Assembly (NCBI RefSeq): GCF_014200675.1
Contig: NZ_JACHCI010000017.1
Span: 62,001 to 126,000, forward strand
From: Janthinobacterium saanense
GTDB lineage: Bacteria; Pseudomonadota; Gammaproteobacteria; Burkholderiales; Burkholderiaceae_D
DNA: 64,000 bases
Reading direction: 5' to 3'
Both the position numbers and the translations under genes were made by a program. The notes under the pieces were generated by a model. It ran no database searches, was not told where the DNA came from, and was given only the letters and a program-made list of their open reading frames with translations. Within the stretch, counting starts at the first letter, position 1. Each line of letters begins with the position of its first letter. Positions 1 through 9,399 of the stretch are shown here, one piece after another.

Positions 1-981
1 TGGCTGTTCGCCGAGCAGCATGATGCGCGCTGGCTGTGGTCCGCTGCCGGGCACGGCTTGCGTGGCGTGTTGCCAGAGTGTGCAGCGGCGGCATTGCTGC
101 AGCGTGGTCAAGGTGTCGCGCTGGGGCAATGCCCGTTCGTGGCGGATCGGGATGGTGGCCGCGCCGCTGCGCTGCCCAACGGTGGCCGTTTGTCCGGTAC
201 GCCGTTCGCCATTGGCGGCGCCCGTGATCATGGCGGGCACGATGGCGCCTTCCGGCAGGTTTTTCCAGAAGCGCGAAGGGATATGGCTGCGCAGCAGGCC
301 GGCATTCACGCGTGCGGGGTTGAAGATGCTGCGGTAGTAGGTCAGCCACAGCGCTTCGCCGTGATCATCGATATCGGCTGCGCCCTTGAGCAGCGCGGGG
401 CCGGCGTGCAGGGTGGCGCCATCCCACATCATGGTGGCCGTCGGCGTGGCGATCATCCAGCTGATGCTGCCCATGCGACGTGCGAAGTGGCGAGCCACTT
501 GCGGCAGCACTTCGTGAGTGGGTTCGAACCAGGCCACAAAGCGCGGCGCATGATCATTCGCACCGGTGTCTGTACGCTCCCTGAAACGCACGTAGGCATG
601 CATATCGTGCTCTTCGCGGCGGACAGCCTTGACCATGCCGTGCAGGCGCGCACCATCGGCGTCGGCGGGCGAAATCACAGCGTGTTCGCCACGCTGCCAG
701 CGCCACAGTACCTGGTAGAGAAAAGCCCAGCGGTCGGCGGCGCTATAGCAGGCAGCGCATTCTAGCAGTTCGACCAGCTGGCGCGGCAGGCGCAAGGCGG
801 GTGCATAATTTGTTGCATAAGCTGGCGCATCATCACTCACCTCGTCCACCGCGCCTGAAAACAGGTCGCCATCATTTGCCGGCGACTGCCATTGCACCGA
901 TGCCGGCGGCACGCCGCTGGCAATCAGGCCGCGCACCGCCACGCGCCACTCCTCAAACGATTGCACCCGGCGCACGACCAT
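1..981 (-). CDS. UdgX-like uracil-DNA glycosylase superfamily protein, radical SAM-linked (partial)
   Basis: The frame is open for 327 codons from an ATG at 981 to the window edge, so the C-terminus is missing. The first ~270 residues match the conserved N-terminal region found on proteins paired with the radical SAM protein encoded just upstream (TIGR03915-type). After that a uracil-DNA glycosylase fold begins: a CxxC cysteine pair (CRRC) that could ligate a 4Fe-4S cluster, then LLGEQP, the UdgX-style version of the family's water-activating motif. An alternative GTG at 990 overlaps the stop of the upstream gene by four bases (GTGA), so the two genes are translationally coupled. The role in DNA repair is inferred from the domain and from the LexA box before the operon; the reaction is not known for this fused form. 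Confidence 0.82.
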   Translation of the reverse strand, partial: MVVRRVQSFEEWRVAVRGLIASGVPPASVQWQSPANDGDLFSGAVDEVSDDAPAYATNYAPALRLPRQLVELLECAACYSAADRWAFLYQVLWRWQRGEHAVISPADADGARLHGMVKAVRREEHDMHAYVRFRERTDTGANDHAPRFVAWFEPTHEVLPQVARHFARRMGSISWMIATPTATMMWDGATLHAGPALLKGAADIDDHGEALWLTYYRSIFNPARVNAGLLRSHIPSRFWKNLPEGAIVPAMITGAANGERRTGQTATVGQRSGAATIPIRHERALPQRDTLTTLQQCRRCTLWQHATQAVPGSGPQPARIMLLGEQP

Positions 982-986
982 ATTCT

Positions 987-2219
987 TCACGCTGCCTGCA
1001 GTTCTGGCCACAGATTCATCTGTTGCGGCGCGTCCGCCATGGCGCGCCGCAGCTGGTCGGAGGGGCAGCTATCGCGCGAGGGAAAATAATCGGCCGTGAT
1101 GATGAAGGGGGCGATTTTTTTCATGCTGCAGCGTAGCCGCGACAGGTCGGCATAACGCACCTGGCGCAAGCGTCGCAGGTCGACGATGCGCTGTGCATTG
1201 CGCAAGCCGATGCCGGGCACGCGGGCGATCATATGCGGTGCGGCGCGGTTCAGGTCCAGCGGGAAATGTTCGCGGTGCGCCAGTGCCCAGGCCAGCTTGG
1301 GATCGATGTCCAGCGCCAGGTTGCCGCCTTCTGCCGGCAGCAGTTCGCTGGCCTGGAATCCATAGCTGCGCAGCAGGAAATCGGCTTGATACAGCCGATG
1401 TTCGCGCAGCATGGGCGGTGGCGCCAGGGGCACGCTTTTCGGGCTGTCCGGGATGGGGCTGAAGGCTGAGTAATACACGCGTTTGAGCTTGTAGCTGCTG
1501 TACAGCGTTTCAGCGGTGGACAGGATTTTCTGGTCGTCGCTGGCGTCGGCCCCGACGATCATTTGCGTGCTCTGGCCGGCCGGTGCGAAGCGTGGCGACT
1601 TCGGTTCTGCGGCTTTTTCATCGAGCTTGCGGCGGATGGAACCCATCGCCAGCTTGATGGTATGGACGCTCTTTTCAGGCGCCAGTTTTTGCACGCTGTC
1701 TTGCGTGGGCAGCTCGATATTGACGCTGAGCCGGTCGGCATAGCGGCCCGCCTGGGCGATCAGGGCCGGGTCGGCGTCCGGTATGGTCTTGAGGTGGATA
1801 TAGCCGCGGAACTGGTGTACCTCGCGCAGCTCGCGCGCTACCTGCACCAGCTGCTCCATGGTGTAGTCGGCCGACTGGATGATGCCGGAACTGAGAAACA
1901 GGCCATCGATGTAATTGCGCAGGTAAAAATCGGTGGTCAGCTTCACCACTTCGGCCACCGTAAAACGCGCGCGCGGCACGTTGGAGGTGCGGCGGTTGAC
2001 GCAGTACTGGCAATCGTACAGGCAGTAATTCGTCAGCAGTATCTTGAGCAGCGAGACGCAGCGGCCGTCGGGCGTGTAGCTGTGGCAGATGCCCATGCCG
2101 GTGGTGGCGCCAAAGCCGTCCTTGCCAATGGAGTCGCGTTTGGGCGCGCCGCTGCTGGCGCAGGAAGCGTCATATTTGGCCGCATCGGCCAGGATCTCCA
2201 GCTTGTCAGTCAACTCCAT
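987..2219 (-). CDS. putative DNA modification/repair radical SAM protein
   Basis: This 410-residue protein carries the radical SAM cluster motif CxxxCxxC as NYCLYDCQYC near residue 70, so it should bind a 4Fe-4S cluster and cleave S-adenosylmethionine. The C-terminal part has a helix-hairpin-helix DNA-binding motif (VPGIGLRNAQRI). This domain order is that of the TIGR03916 family, which is almost always encoded next to a UdgX-like protein, as here. Its substrate is unknown. A LexA-type operator lies 15-30 bases before the ATG at 2219. No clear Shine-Dalgarno is visible, so the leader is probably very short. The family call is firm; the repair role is inferred from partner, HhH motif and operator. 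Confidence 0.88.
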   Translation of the reverse strand: MELTDKLEILADAAKYDASCASSGAPKRDSIGKDGFGATTGMGICHSYTPDGRCVSLLKILLTNYCLYDCQYCVNRRTSNVPRARFTVAEVVKLTTDFYLRNYIDGLFLSSGIIQSADYTMEQLVQVARELREVHQFRGYIHLKTIPDADPALIAQAGRYADRLSVNIELPTQDSVQKLAPEKSVHTIKLAMGSIRRKLDEKAAEPKSPRFAPAGQSTQMIVGADASDDQKILSTAETLYSSYKLKRVYYSAFSPIPDSPKSVPLAPPPMLREHRLYQADFLLRSYGFQASELLPAEGGNLALDIDPKLAWALAHREHFPLDLNRAAPHMIARVPGIGLRNAQRIVDLRRLRQVRYADLSRLRCSMKKIAPFIITADYFPSRDSCPSDQLRRAMADAPQQMNLWPELQAA

Positions 2220-2231
2220 GATACGCCCATA

Positions 2232-2251
2232 TACTGTGTTTTTATACAGTA
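2232..2251 (-). promoter_or_regulatory. LexA (SOS) box before the radical SAM/UdgX cassette
   Basis: Bases 2234-2249 read CTGT-N8-ACAG with an AT-only core apart from one G, and the symmetry extends outward (ATACTGT...ACAGTAT, 2231-2252). This is the LexA consensus of beta- and gammaproteobacteria. On the minus strand a TATAAA -10-like hexamer lies inside the box, so bound LexA would block transcription. The ATG at 2219 is only 12 bases away. Confidence 0.8.
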
Positions 2252-2300
2252 TATCAGCAAACTGTCACTGCGCCAGCGATGTTTCCAGCAACAACAGCAA

Positions 2301-2324
2301 CGCTATATATCGGTGTATATTACG
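2301..2324 (+). promoter_or_regulatory. ModE operator upstream of modA
   Basis: CGCTATATA (2301-2309), six bases, then TATATTACG (2316-2324). The E. coli ModE site is CGCTATATA-N6-TATATAACG, so only one position differs. It lies 33 bases before the modA start, where ModE-molybdate would repress modABC-modE. The regulator itself is the last gene of the same operon. Confidence 0.82.
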
Positions 2325-2356
2325 GTCCTGTTCTTCATCTAAAAAGGGATACGACC

Positions 2357-3115
2357 ATGCGCCTTAACACTCTTGCCACCTTCCTCAGTGCCGCCCTGCT
2401 TGCTACTGCCGCCTCGTCGGCTTTTGCCGGTGAAGTGGTGGTGTCGGCTGCCGCCAGCCTGACGAATGCATTCAAGGATGCCGCGCAGAGCTACGAGGCG
2501 CAGTATCCGGGCAGTAAAGTGTCCCTGAACTTTGCCGCCTCGGGCGTGCTGCTGCAGCAAATCGTCAAGGGTGCGCCGGTCGACGTGTTTGCCTCGGCCG
2601 ACCAGGAAACCATGGATGCGGCGCAAAAGCAGGGCCTGGTGCTGGCGGCCGACCGCCACGATTTCGTCGGCAACAGCCTGGTGCTGATCGTGCCGCACGA
2701 TAGCAAGCTCGATATCAAGCGCCTGGACGACCTGGCGCAAAAAGGCGTCACGCGCGTGGCGATTGCCAATCCGGCCAGCGTGCCGGTGGGCCGCTACTCG
2801 GAAGGCGCTTTGAGAAAAGTGAACCTGTGGGACAGCGTGCAGCCCAAGGCCATCAGCACGCAAAATGTGCGCCAGTCACTGGACTATGTGGCGCGCGGCG
2901 AAGTCGACGCGGGCTTTGTGTATGGCACCGATGCCGCCATCGTCAAAGACAAGGTCAAGGTGGTGCTGGAAATCCCGCTCGATACGCCGGTCACTTACCC
3001 TATCGCCACCATCAAGGGCAGCGCCAACGCGGCCGAAGCGAAGCGCTTTGTCAGCTATCTGCAAACGGCGCAAGCACAGGCCATCCTGGCCAAATACGGT
3101 TTCAAGAAACCATAA
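2357..3115 (+). CDS. modA: molybdate ABC transporter, periplasmic binding protein ModA
   Basis: A 252-residue periplasmic binding protein that captures molybdate (or tungstate) and delivers it to ModBC. Residues 1-24 are a signal peptide ending AFA. The mature protein opens with VVVSAAASL, the oxyanion-binding segment of ModA, and contains the family stretch YVARGEVDAGFVYGTD near residue 185. The ATG at 2357 is chosen because AAAAAGGGA lies just before it and the signal peptide starts there; the frame is open further upstream. It is the first gene of modABC-modE, directly behind the ModE operator. Confidence 0.96.
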   Translation: MRLNTLATFLSAALLATAASSAFAGEVVVSAAASLTNAFKDAAQSYEAQYPGSKVSLNFAASGVLLQQIVKGAPVDVFASADQETMDAAQKQGLVLAADRHDFVGNSLVLIVPHDSKLDIKRLDDLAQKGVTRVAIANPASVPVGRYSEGALRKVNLWDSVQPKAISTQNVRQSLDYVARGEVDAGFVYGTDAAIVKDKVKVVLEIPLDTPVTYPIATIKGSANAAEAKRFVSYLQTAQAQAILAKYGFKKP

Positions 3116-3137
3116 TTTTTTACTGAAGTAGCACTGC

Positions 3138-3809
3138 ATGGATATCGCCTGGACCGCGCTGGCCCTGTCGCTGAAGGTGGCGGCGTGGGCCACGGCGCTT
3201 AATTTATTGCTGGGCATCGGTACCGGCTATCTGCTGGCGCGCGCCCGTTTTCCCGGGCGCGACTTGCTCGACGCCTTGCTGACCCTGCCGATGGTGATGC
3301 CGCCCACGGTGCTCGGCTACTATCTGCTGGTGCTGCTGGGCCGGCGCGGCACCCTGGGCATCTGGCTGCAGGAACACTTTGGCATCAACCTGATCTTCAC
3401 CTGGCAGGGCGCCGTGATCGCTTCCACGGTGGTGGCTTTTCCGCTGGTGTTCAAGCCGGCGCGCGCCGCCTTCGAGGCGGTCGATGGGCAGCTGGAACAG
3501 GCGGCCCGCGTGCTGGGCATCTCTGAAATGGGCATCTTTTTCCGCGTGACCTTGCCGCTGGCCTGGCGTGGCATCCTGGCCGGCGTGCTGCTCGGTTTCG
3601 TGCGCGCGCTCGGTGAATTTGGCGCCACCCTGATGGTAGCTGGCAGCATCCCCGGCAAGACGCAAACCCTGTCGGTGGCCGTGTATGAAGCGGTGCAGGC
3701 GGGCCAGGATGACGCCGCCAACATGCTGGTGCTGATCACCTCCGCCGTCTGCATCGTGGTGCTGCTGGCTGCCGGCCGTTTGGCGCCGGGGCGCATCGTA
3801 CACAAATAA
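3138..3809 (+). CDS. modB: molybdate ABC transporter permease ModB
   Basis: A 223-residue inner-membrane permease with about five hydrophobic segments. The ABC-permease coupling motif is present as GILAGVLLGFVRALGEFGAT (EAA loop and following helix), and LPMVMPPTVLGYYLL is typical of ModB. It starts 22 bases after modA and is followed five bases later by modC, so the three genes are one transcription unit. Confidence 0.96.
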   Translation: MDIAWTALALSLKVAAWATALNLLLGIGTGYLLARARFPGRDLLDALLTLPMVMPPTVLGYYLLVLLGRRGTLGIWLQEHFGINLIFTWQGAVIASTVVAFPLVFKPARAAFEAVDGQLEQAARVLGISEMGIFFRVTLPLAWRGILAGVLLGFVRALGEFGATLMVAGSIPGKTQTLSVAVYEAVQAGQDDAANMLVLITSAVCIVVLLAAGRLAPGRIVHK

Positions 3810-3814
3810 AGCCT

Positions 3815-4498
3815 ATGCGACTCGACCTCGACATCCGCGCCACCCTGCGCTCCGGCAAACGCAGTTTTAATCTGCACGTGCAATGCACGTCCAATAGCCA
3901 GCGTATCGCCGTCTTCGGCCCATCCGGCGCCGGCAAGAGCATGACCCTGAAGGCGATTGCCGGCTTGTTTACGCCCAGCGAAGGCCATATCCGCCTGAAT
4001 GGCCGCACCCTGTTCGATTCCGCCGCCGGCATCAACCTGGCGCCGCAGCAGCGCAACGTGGCATATCTGTTCCAGGATTACGCACTGTTTCCCCACCTGA
4101 CGGTGCGCCAGAACGTGGGTTTCGGCCTGCGCCGGGGCTGGTTCAATCCGGGCGCACGCACCAGGCTGGAAAAAGTCGACCAGTGGCTCGACGCGTTTCA
4201 TTTGCAGGAACTGGCGCACCAGTATCCCGACGAGTTGTCTGGCGGCCAGCGCCAACGTGTGGCGCTGGCGCGGGCATTGGTGTCCGATCCGGCCGCCCTG
4301 CTGCTCGATGAACCGTTTGCCGCCCTCGACCCTGTCCTGCGTGTCAAAATGCGTCTGGAGCTGAGCCAGTGGCAGCAGCGCCTGGAAGTGCCGATCATCC
4401 TGATCACCCACGATCCGGAAGACGCGCGTATTCTGGGCGAACATGTGCTTTACCTGCGCGACGGCCAGATCGATAATGCAGAAAATAAGGCGGCCTGA
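3815..4498 (+). CDS. modC: molybdate ABC transporter ATPase ModC (short form without TOBE domain)
   Basis: The ATPase of the molybdate importer. Walker A is GPSGAGKS (residues 35-42), the ABC signature is LSGGQRQR, and Walker B is LLLDEPFAALD, followed by the switch histidine in ITHDPED. At 227 residues it ends right after the nucleotide-binding domain. Usual ModC proteins are about 350 residues and have a C-terminal molybdate-binding Mop/TOBE domain, which is absent here. The stop overlaps the modE start by one base. Confidence 0.95.
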   Translation: MRLDLDIRATLRSGKRSFNLHVQCTSNSQRIAVFGPSGAGKSMTLKAIAGLFTPSEGHIRLNGRTLFDSAAGINLAPQQRNVAYLFQDYALFPHLTVRQNVGFGLRRGWFNPGARTRLEKVDQWLDAFHLQELAHQYPDELSGGQRQRVALARALVSDPAALLLDEPFAALDPVLRVKMRLELSQWQQRLEVPIILITHDPEDARILGEHVLYLRDGQIDNAENKAA

Positions 4499-5319
4499 TG
4501 GCGGATATAGAAAACAAGACAGCGGAAATCGGCCTGCAAGGCTCGGTATGGATGACGGTGGGCGGCGAAAACCTGGGCGGTGCGGGCCGCGTGGAGCTGC
4601 TGGGCGCCATCGCCGAACATGGCTCCATCACGCAGGCGGCCAAGGCCGTCAAGATGAGTTACAAGGCGGCCTGGGACGCCATCGACGCCATGAACAACCT
4701 GGCTGGCGAACCGCTGGTCGAGCGCCTGACGGGCGGCAAAGGCGGTGGTGGTACGCACTTGACGCAGCGCGGGCGCCAGCTGGTCGATAATTTCCGTATC
4801 ATCGAACGCGAGCATGCACGCTATCTGCAGCAACTGGGCAGCCAGGCGGAAGGCATCGCCGACGATCTTTTACTCATACGGAGAATGGCCATGAAAACTA
4901 CCGCGCGCAATCAATTCCTGGGCAAGGTCGCCCAGCTCAAGACGGGCGCCGTCAACGATGAAGTCATCCTGGAACTGCCGGGCGGGCAGCACATCGTCGC
5001 CATCGTCACGCGCGATAGCAGCGAAAGCCTGGGCCTGGCCGTGGGTGTGGAAGCGTTCGCGCTGATCAAGGCGTCATCGGTGATCCTGGTGGCCGACAGC
5101 GAAGGCGCCCGCTTCTCCGCGCGCAATCAGCTGCTTGGCAGCGTCACGCGCGTGCAGACGGGCGCCGTCAACACGGAAGTGGTGCTGGACCTGCCCGGTG
5201 GCGGCACCATCGCCGCCATCGTCACCAATCAAAGCAGCAGCGACCTGGGGATTACCGAAGGCGGCAAGCTGACGGCGATCTTCAAGGCGTCGAGCGTCAT
5301 CCTTGGCGTACCCGCGTAA
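4498..5319 (+). CDS. modE: molybdate-responsive transcriptional regulator ModE
   Basis: A 273-residue repressor/activator that senses molybdate. Residues ~15-75 form a LysR-like winged helix (HGSITQAAKAVKMSYKAAWDAI). Residues ~130-200 and ~205-270 are two Mop (TOBE) domains, each beginning ARNQ(F/L)LG and containing TGAVN(D/T)EV, the oxyanion site. ATG at 4498 overlaps the modC TGA (TGATG), so it is coupled to the transporter it controls. A ModE site lies before modA, which implies autoregulation of the whole operon. Confidence 0.95.
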   Translation: MADIENKTAEIGLQGSVWMTVGGENLGGAGRVELLGAIAEHGSITQAAKAVKMSYKAAWDAIDAMNNLAGEPLVERLTGGKGGGGTHLTQRGRQLVDNFRIIEREHARYLQQLGSQAEGIADDLLLIRRMAMKTTARNQFLGKVAQLKTGAVNDEVILELPGGQHIVAIVTRDSSESLGLAVGVEAFALIKASSVILVADSEGARFSARNQLLGSVTRVQTGAVNTEVVLDLPGGGTIAAIVTNQSSSDLGITEGGKLTAIFKASSVILGVPA

Positions 5320-5327
5320 GCCCGGTT

Positions 5328-8300
5328 TTAATCCTGCAGCCGCGCCAGCCACGCGCGCGCGGCTGCCAGTACCTGCTCCAATTCTTCCCTCACGCTTGCC
5401 AGCAGCGCCGGCACCTCAGCCAGGCGTTCCGTATGGATGGCCTCCTCGGCGGCAAAAGCGGCCTGTATCAGGCGCTTGGTGCCCAGGGTGCCGACGGAGC
5501 CGCGCAAGCCGTGCAGGAGGCGCGCGGCGTCGCTGTGGCGGTTTTCCTGCAAGGCGGTCACGGCATCGTGCACGGGCGTCATGCCCTTGTTCAGCGCATC
5601 TTCCACCATGCGCCGCAAGACGCCCCTGCCCTTGGCGTCGTGCCCCATCACGCGCATCAGCGGCGCCATGGAAAACACCTCTTCATCCCCAACTGCCGAC
5701 GCCGTGGCTTTTTCCATGGCGGGCGCGGGTGGACGTTCGGGCAGGTGGCGCTGAATCACTTCCATCATCTCTTCCACCACCACCGGCTTGGCGATGAAGT
5801 CGGTGATGCCGGCCGTCATGCAGCGTTCGCGTTCGGACGCCAGCACGCCGGCCGTCATGGCGATCACGGGCAGCGTCAAGCGCAGCTCGGTGCGGATGAT
5901 GTGGGTGGCGCTGAAGCCATCCATGACGGGCATCTGCATGTCCATCAGCACGATGTCGTAGCGCAGCGCTTCCACGCGCAGCCGCTCCACCGCCTGCAAG
6001 CCATCGCCCACCACGTCCAGGGTGGCGCCCATGTGTTCCAGGATGCCGCGCGCCACTGCCTGGTTCAAATGATTGTCTTCGACCAGCAGGAAGTGCACGC
6101 CGGCCAGCGCCGTGCCTGCCGGTTGCGCGTGCAGGCGCGCTTCGCCGTCGTCATCCTTGGCAATCAGCGCCTGGTGCAGGGCGTCGAACAGGCTGGAGCC
6201 GGTGATCGGCTTCATCAGCACCACGTCTGCTTCGGCGGCGCTGGAGATTTCTTCCAGATGGTTGCGGGCAAAGGCATTGACCATCACCACGATGGGCTGG
6301 TGTTGTCCCGTCGCCGCTTCGCGGATAGCCTTGGCCGTGGCCAGGCCATCCATCACCGGCATATGCCAGTCGGCCAGCACCACATCGTAGGGCTCTTGCC
6401 GGGCCAGCCGTTCGCGATACAGCTCGATGGCGGCGAAACCGGAATCGACCTGGTCGACATTCCAGCCCCAGGCTTCGATCAGCTTGACGATCAGTTCGCG
6501 GCTGGTGCGGTTGTCGTCGGCCACCAGCAGGCGCAGCTGCCCCAGCGCCGGCGTGCGCCGTTCGGCCTCGGCCTGGGCCAGCACCTCGAACGGTACGCTG
6601 AACCAGAAGCGGCTGCCCTTGCCTTCGCTGCTGGTGACGGCAATCTCGCCGCCCATCATGTGGACCAGGTGCTTGCTGATGGCCAGCCCCAGGCCGGTGC
6701 CGCCGAAGCGCCGGGTGATGCTCTGGTCGCCCTGCGAGAAGGCGGTGAACAATTGTTCCTGCTGCTGCGCCGTCATGCCGATGCCCGTATCGCGCACTTC
6801 GAAGCGCAGCCATGAACGGTTTTGCTGGCCCGGCTCGTCCTGCGCCAGGCTGACGGCCACCACCACTTCGCCGCTTTCCGTAAATTTGATGGCGTTGCCG
6901 GCCAGGTTGACGAGAATCTGCTGCAGCCGCTGGGCATCGCCCACCAGGCGGCGCGGCACGTCGGGCTCGACGGCGATGGCCAGTTCCAGCTCTTTTTCGC
7001 CGGCATTCATGGTCATGGTGGTGGCCAGGGTATTCATCAGCTCATCGAGGTCGAATTCGATGGGCGACAAGTCCATGCGGCGCGCCTCGATTTTCGAGAA
7101 ATCAAGCACGTCGTTCAGGATGCCCAGCAGCGACTGGCCGGCCACGCGCACCATGGTCAGGTATTTGCGCTGTTCCGTGTCGAGTCTGGTATTGCCGAGC
7201 AAGTACACCATGCCCAGCACGGCATTGAGGGGCGTGCGGATTTCATGGCTCATATTGGCCACGAAATCGCTCTTGGCGCGATTGGCAGCTTCTGCCCGGT
7301 CGCGTTCCTGTTCCAGTTCGCCAGCGCGTGCCTCGACTTCCTGCTGCAGCCGTTCGCGCTCGCTCATCAGCCCGTTGAAGGCGTCGGTCAGTTCGCCGAT
7401 CTCGTCGCGCTGCCGCACCGGAACGGGGGTAAAGCGGCTGCCGCTGACGCGCAGGGCCAGCAAGGTATTGCGCAGGCGCACCAGCGGCGACAGCAAACGC
7501 ACGGTGACCCAGCCCAGCACCAGGGCGGCCAGCAGCGAGGCGAAGACACTCCACAGTATCAGCCGGTACAGCACGCCGTCGAACGGCTCAAACGCATCGT
7601 CGACGGGCAAGGAGGCGGCCAGCAGCCAGTTCACCGATTTCAGGCGCTGGAAGCTGTTGACAGCTTGTATGCCCTGGCTATTGGTGCTGATCATGCTGCC
7701 TTGACCATCGTTCTTGAGCAGTTGCGTGGTGGCCAGATTGGCGTTTGGCGAACGGGGCTGCATCAAGCGGCTGGCGTCCGGGTGCAGCACATACAGGGGT
7801 ACGGGGTCGCGCGTGAGCACAAAATAATAGCCATTCTTGCCGACCTTGGCCTGGCGCAAATGGCCCAGCAGATTGTCCTTGTACAGGCGCAAGACGCCGA
7901 TCACCACGCCCACCACCTCGCCTTTGCCATCGAGCACGGGAGCGACCATCTGTACGATGGGCAAATGGCTGGTCTTGCCCAGCATGGGTTCGGTGATCAT
8001 GGCTTTGCGCGTGCGCATCACCGTCTGGAAGTAATCGCGGTCGGCTACGTCGATACCGTTGCGCGCCGGCACTGCTGGCACATCGGCCACCACTTTGCCC
8101 TGCTTGTCGAGCACCAGCACATCATCGAACAGGGCCAGCACGGCCCGCTGTTCATAGTAGGTGCGCAACTGGCTGGCGCTCTGCATCAGTTCAGGCGGCT
8201 GGTGCTGGGCCGTCTGGGAGATGATGTCGAGCAACATTTGCAGCTTGTCGTCGAGTTCTTCCGCCGTGCGCGCGACCAGCGCCGTTTGCTGGCTCAGCAG

Positions 8301-8420
8301 CACCGTGGTGAAGTCGTCGCGCATGCGCTGTACCTGGATCATGGTGACCAGGGCGATCATGGCGATCGAGGTCAGGCTGGTAGCGAGGGCGACTTTTGCT
8401 TTGATGCCGAGAGGTTTCAT
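5328..8420 (-). CDS. hybrid sensor histidine kinase with two receivers and HPt domain
   Basis: A 1030-residue membrane phosphorelay kinase. Order: signal-anchor helix (~7-27); extracytoplasmic double-Cache-like sensor (~35-275); second membrane helix (~280-305); HAMP and coiled coil; HisKA with phospho-acceptor His392 in [10 protein letters not shown]; HATPase with N box [15 protein letters not shown] and GTGLGLAIS; receiver 1 with Asp684 ([11 protein letters not shown]); receiver 2 with Asp827 ([11 protein letters not shown]); and a C-terminal HPt with His970 in LLHGLRG. It has no cognate regulator gene beside it, so its output partner is elsewhere. It converges on modE with an eight-base gap and is divergent from fnr. 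The ligand cannot be told. Confidence 0.93.
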   Translation of the reverse strand: MKPLGIKAKVALATSLTSIAMIALVTMIQVQRMRDDFTTVLLSQQTALVARTAEELDDKLQMLLDIISQTAQHQPPELMQSASQLRTYYEQRAVLALFDDVLVLDKQGKVVADVPAVPARNGIDVADRDYFQTVMRTRKAMITEPMLGKTSHLPIVQMVAPVLDGKGEVVGVVIGVLRLYKDNLLGHLRQAKVGKNGYYFVLTRDPVPLYVLHPDASRLMQPRSPNANLATTQLLKNDGQGSMISTNSQGIQAVNSFQRLKSVNWLLAASLPVDDAFEPFDGVLYRLILWSVFASLLAALVLGWVTVRLLSPLVRLRNTLLALRVSGSRFTPVPVRQRDEIGELTDAFNGLMSERERLQQEVEARAGELEQERDRAEAANRAKSDFVANMSHEIRTPLNAVLGMVYLLGNTRLDTEQRKYLTMVRVAGQSLLGILNDVLDFSKIEARRMDLSPIEFDLDELMNTLATTMTMNAGEKELELAIAVEPDVPRRLVGDAQRLQQILVNLAGNAIKFTESGEVVVAVSLAQDEPGQQNRSWLRFEVRDTGIGMTAQQQEQLFTAFSQGDQSITRRFGGTGLGLAISKHLVHMMGGEIAVTSSEGKGSRFWFSVPFEVLAQAEAERRTPALGQLRLLVADDNRTSRELIVKLIEAWGWNVDQVDSGFAAIELYRERLARQEPYDVVLADWHMPVMDGLATAKAIREAATGQHQPIVVMVNAFARNHLEEISSAAEADVVLMKPITGSSLFDALHQALIAKDDDGEARLHAQPAGTALAGVHFLLVEDNHLNQAVARGILEHMGATLDVVGDGLQAVERLRVEALRYDIVLMDMQMPVMDGFSATHIIRTELRLTLPVIAMTAGVLASERERCMTAGITDFIAKPVVVEEMMEVIQRHLPERPPAPAMEKATASAVGDEEVFSMAPLMRVMGHDAKGRGVLRRMVEDALNKGMTPVHDAVTALQENRHSDAARLLHGLRGSVGTLGTKRLIQAAFAAEEAIHTERLAEVPALLASVREELEQVLAAARAWLARLQD

Positions 8421-8637
8421 GATTTATTTTCCTATCAATGCCCTGGCTTGGCAAGCAATCAGCAAGCGCCTTGGCGCATTGCTGCGCTGGCGAATCTTGC
8501 GCTATAGCGATGTTGCATGATGTTGCCATATAATTAAAGGCTGGACGCAGCTATTTGCACGGTTTTTCGCTGAAATTGTCACATGGCAACGTACTATGCA
8601 GTAAACTTGAATTGCATTTTTTCTAAAAGGTATACCC

Positions 8638-9396
8638 ATGACTGTAGCGCTACTTTCGCCTATTCCACCCGTGGTGTCTGTGGAGGCGTTGCGCGCGCGT
8701 TGCTCGACGTGCAGCATGCACCAGCTGTGCCTGCCTATGGGTCTGGATGTGGGCGATATGGACCGCCTGGACCAGATCATCGGCCGCCGCCGCAAAGTGC
8801 CCCGTGGCAGCTCGCTGTTCCGTATCGGCGACGCGTTCCAGAACCTGTATGCCATCCGCCTGGGCCACTTCAAGACGTACCAGATCAATCCGGGCGGCGA
8901 AGAGCAGGTGACGGGTTTCCAGATGGCTGGCGAACTGCTGGGCATGGACGCCATCAGCGCCGACCGCCACCATTGTTATGCGGTGGCGCTGGAAGATAGC
9001 GAAGTGTGTGAAATTCCGTTTTCCAGCCTGGAGCAATTGCTGGGCAATATGCCCACCCTGCTGCGCCATTTCCACCGCATGATGAGCCAGGAAATCACGC
9101 GCGAGCAAAGCGTGATGCTGTTGCTGGGCAATATGCAGGCCACGCAGCGTTTTGCCGCCTTCATCGTCAACCTGGCTTCGCGCTATGAAGCGCGCGGCTA
9201 TTCGGCCAGCAATTTCCAGCTGCGCATGTCGCGCGAAGAAATCGGCAACTATCTGGGCCTGACCATCGAAAGCGTCAGCCGCTTGCTGTCCAAATTCAAG
9301 AAGGAAGGCTGGCTGCGCGTGTCCAACCGTGAAATTGAAATCTTGCAGCCAGAAAAATTGAAAGCCATCACGGCCGGTACGGATACCTGCAAATAA
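8638..9396 (+). CDS. fnr: FNR-type oxygen-sensing transcriptional regulator
   Basis: A 252-residue Crp/Fnr-family activator. The four cysteines of the oxygen-labile 4Fe-4S cluster are all present: Cys22, Cys25 and Cys31 in CSTCSMHQLC, and Cys124 in SEVCEIPF. A cNMP-binding-like beta-roll follows. The C-terminal helix-turn-helix contains the recognition helix ESVSRLLSKF, with the E..SR residues that read TTGAT-N4-ATCAA. An AAAAGG precedes the ATG. It lies head-on to the cbb3 operon it probably controls; two perfect FNR boxes occur in this window, before ccoN and before the Aer-like gene. Confidence 0.95.
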   Translation: MTVALLSPIPPVVSVEALRARCSTCSMHQLCLPMGLDVGDMDRLDQIIGRRRKVPRGSSLFRIGDAFQNLYAIRLGHFKTYQINPGGEEQVTGFQMAGELLGMDAISADRHHCYAVALEDSEVCEIPFSSLEQLLGNMPTLLRHFHRMMSQEITREQSVMLLLGNMQATQRFAAFIVNLASRYEARGYSASNFQLRMSREEIGNYLGLTIESVSRLLSKFKKEGWLRVSNREIEILQPEKLKAITAGTDTCK

Positions 9397-9399
9397 GTT

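Noticed and set aside
58-765. 235-codon plus-strand open frame
   Set aside because: It is antisense to the UdgX-like gene and has the low-complexity Arg/Gly/His-rich look of a GC-rich shadow frame.
6822-8507. 561-codon plus-strand frame opposite the histidine kinase
   Set aside because: The minus-strand kinase has every catalytic motif; this frame has none and is His/Gln-rich, as expected for an antisense shadow.
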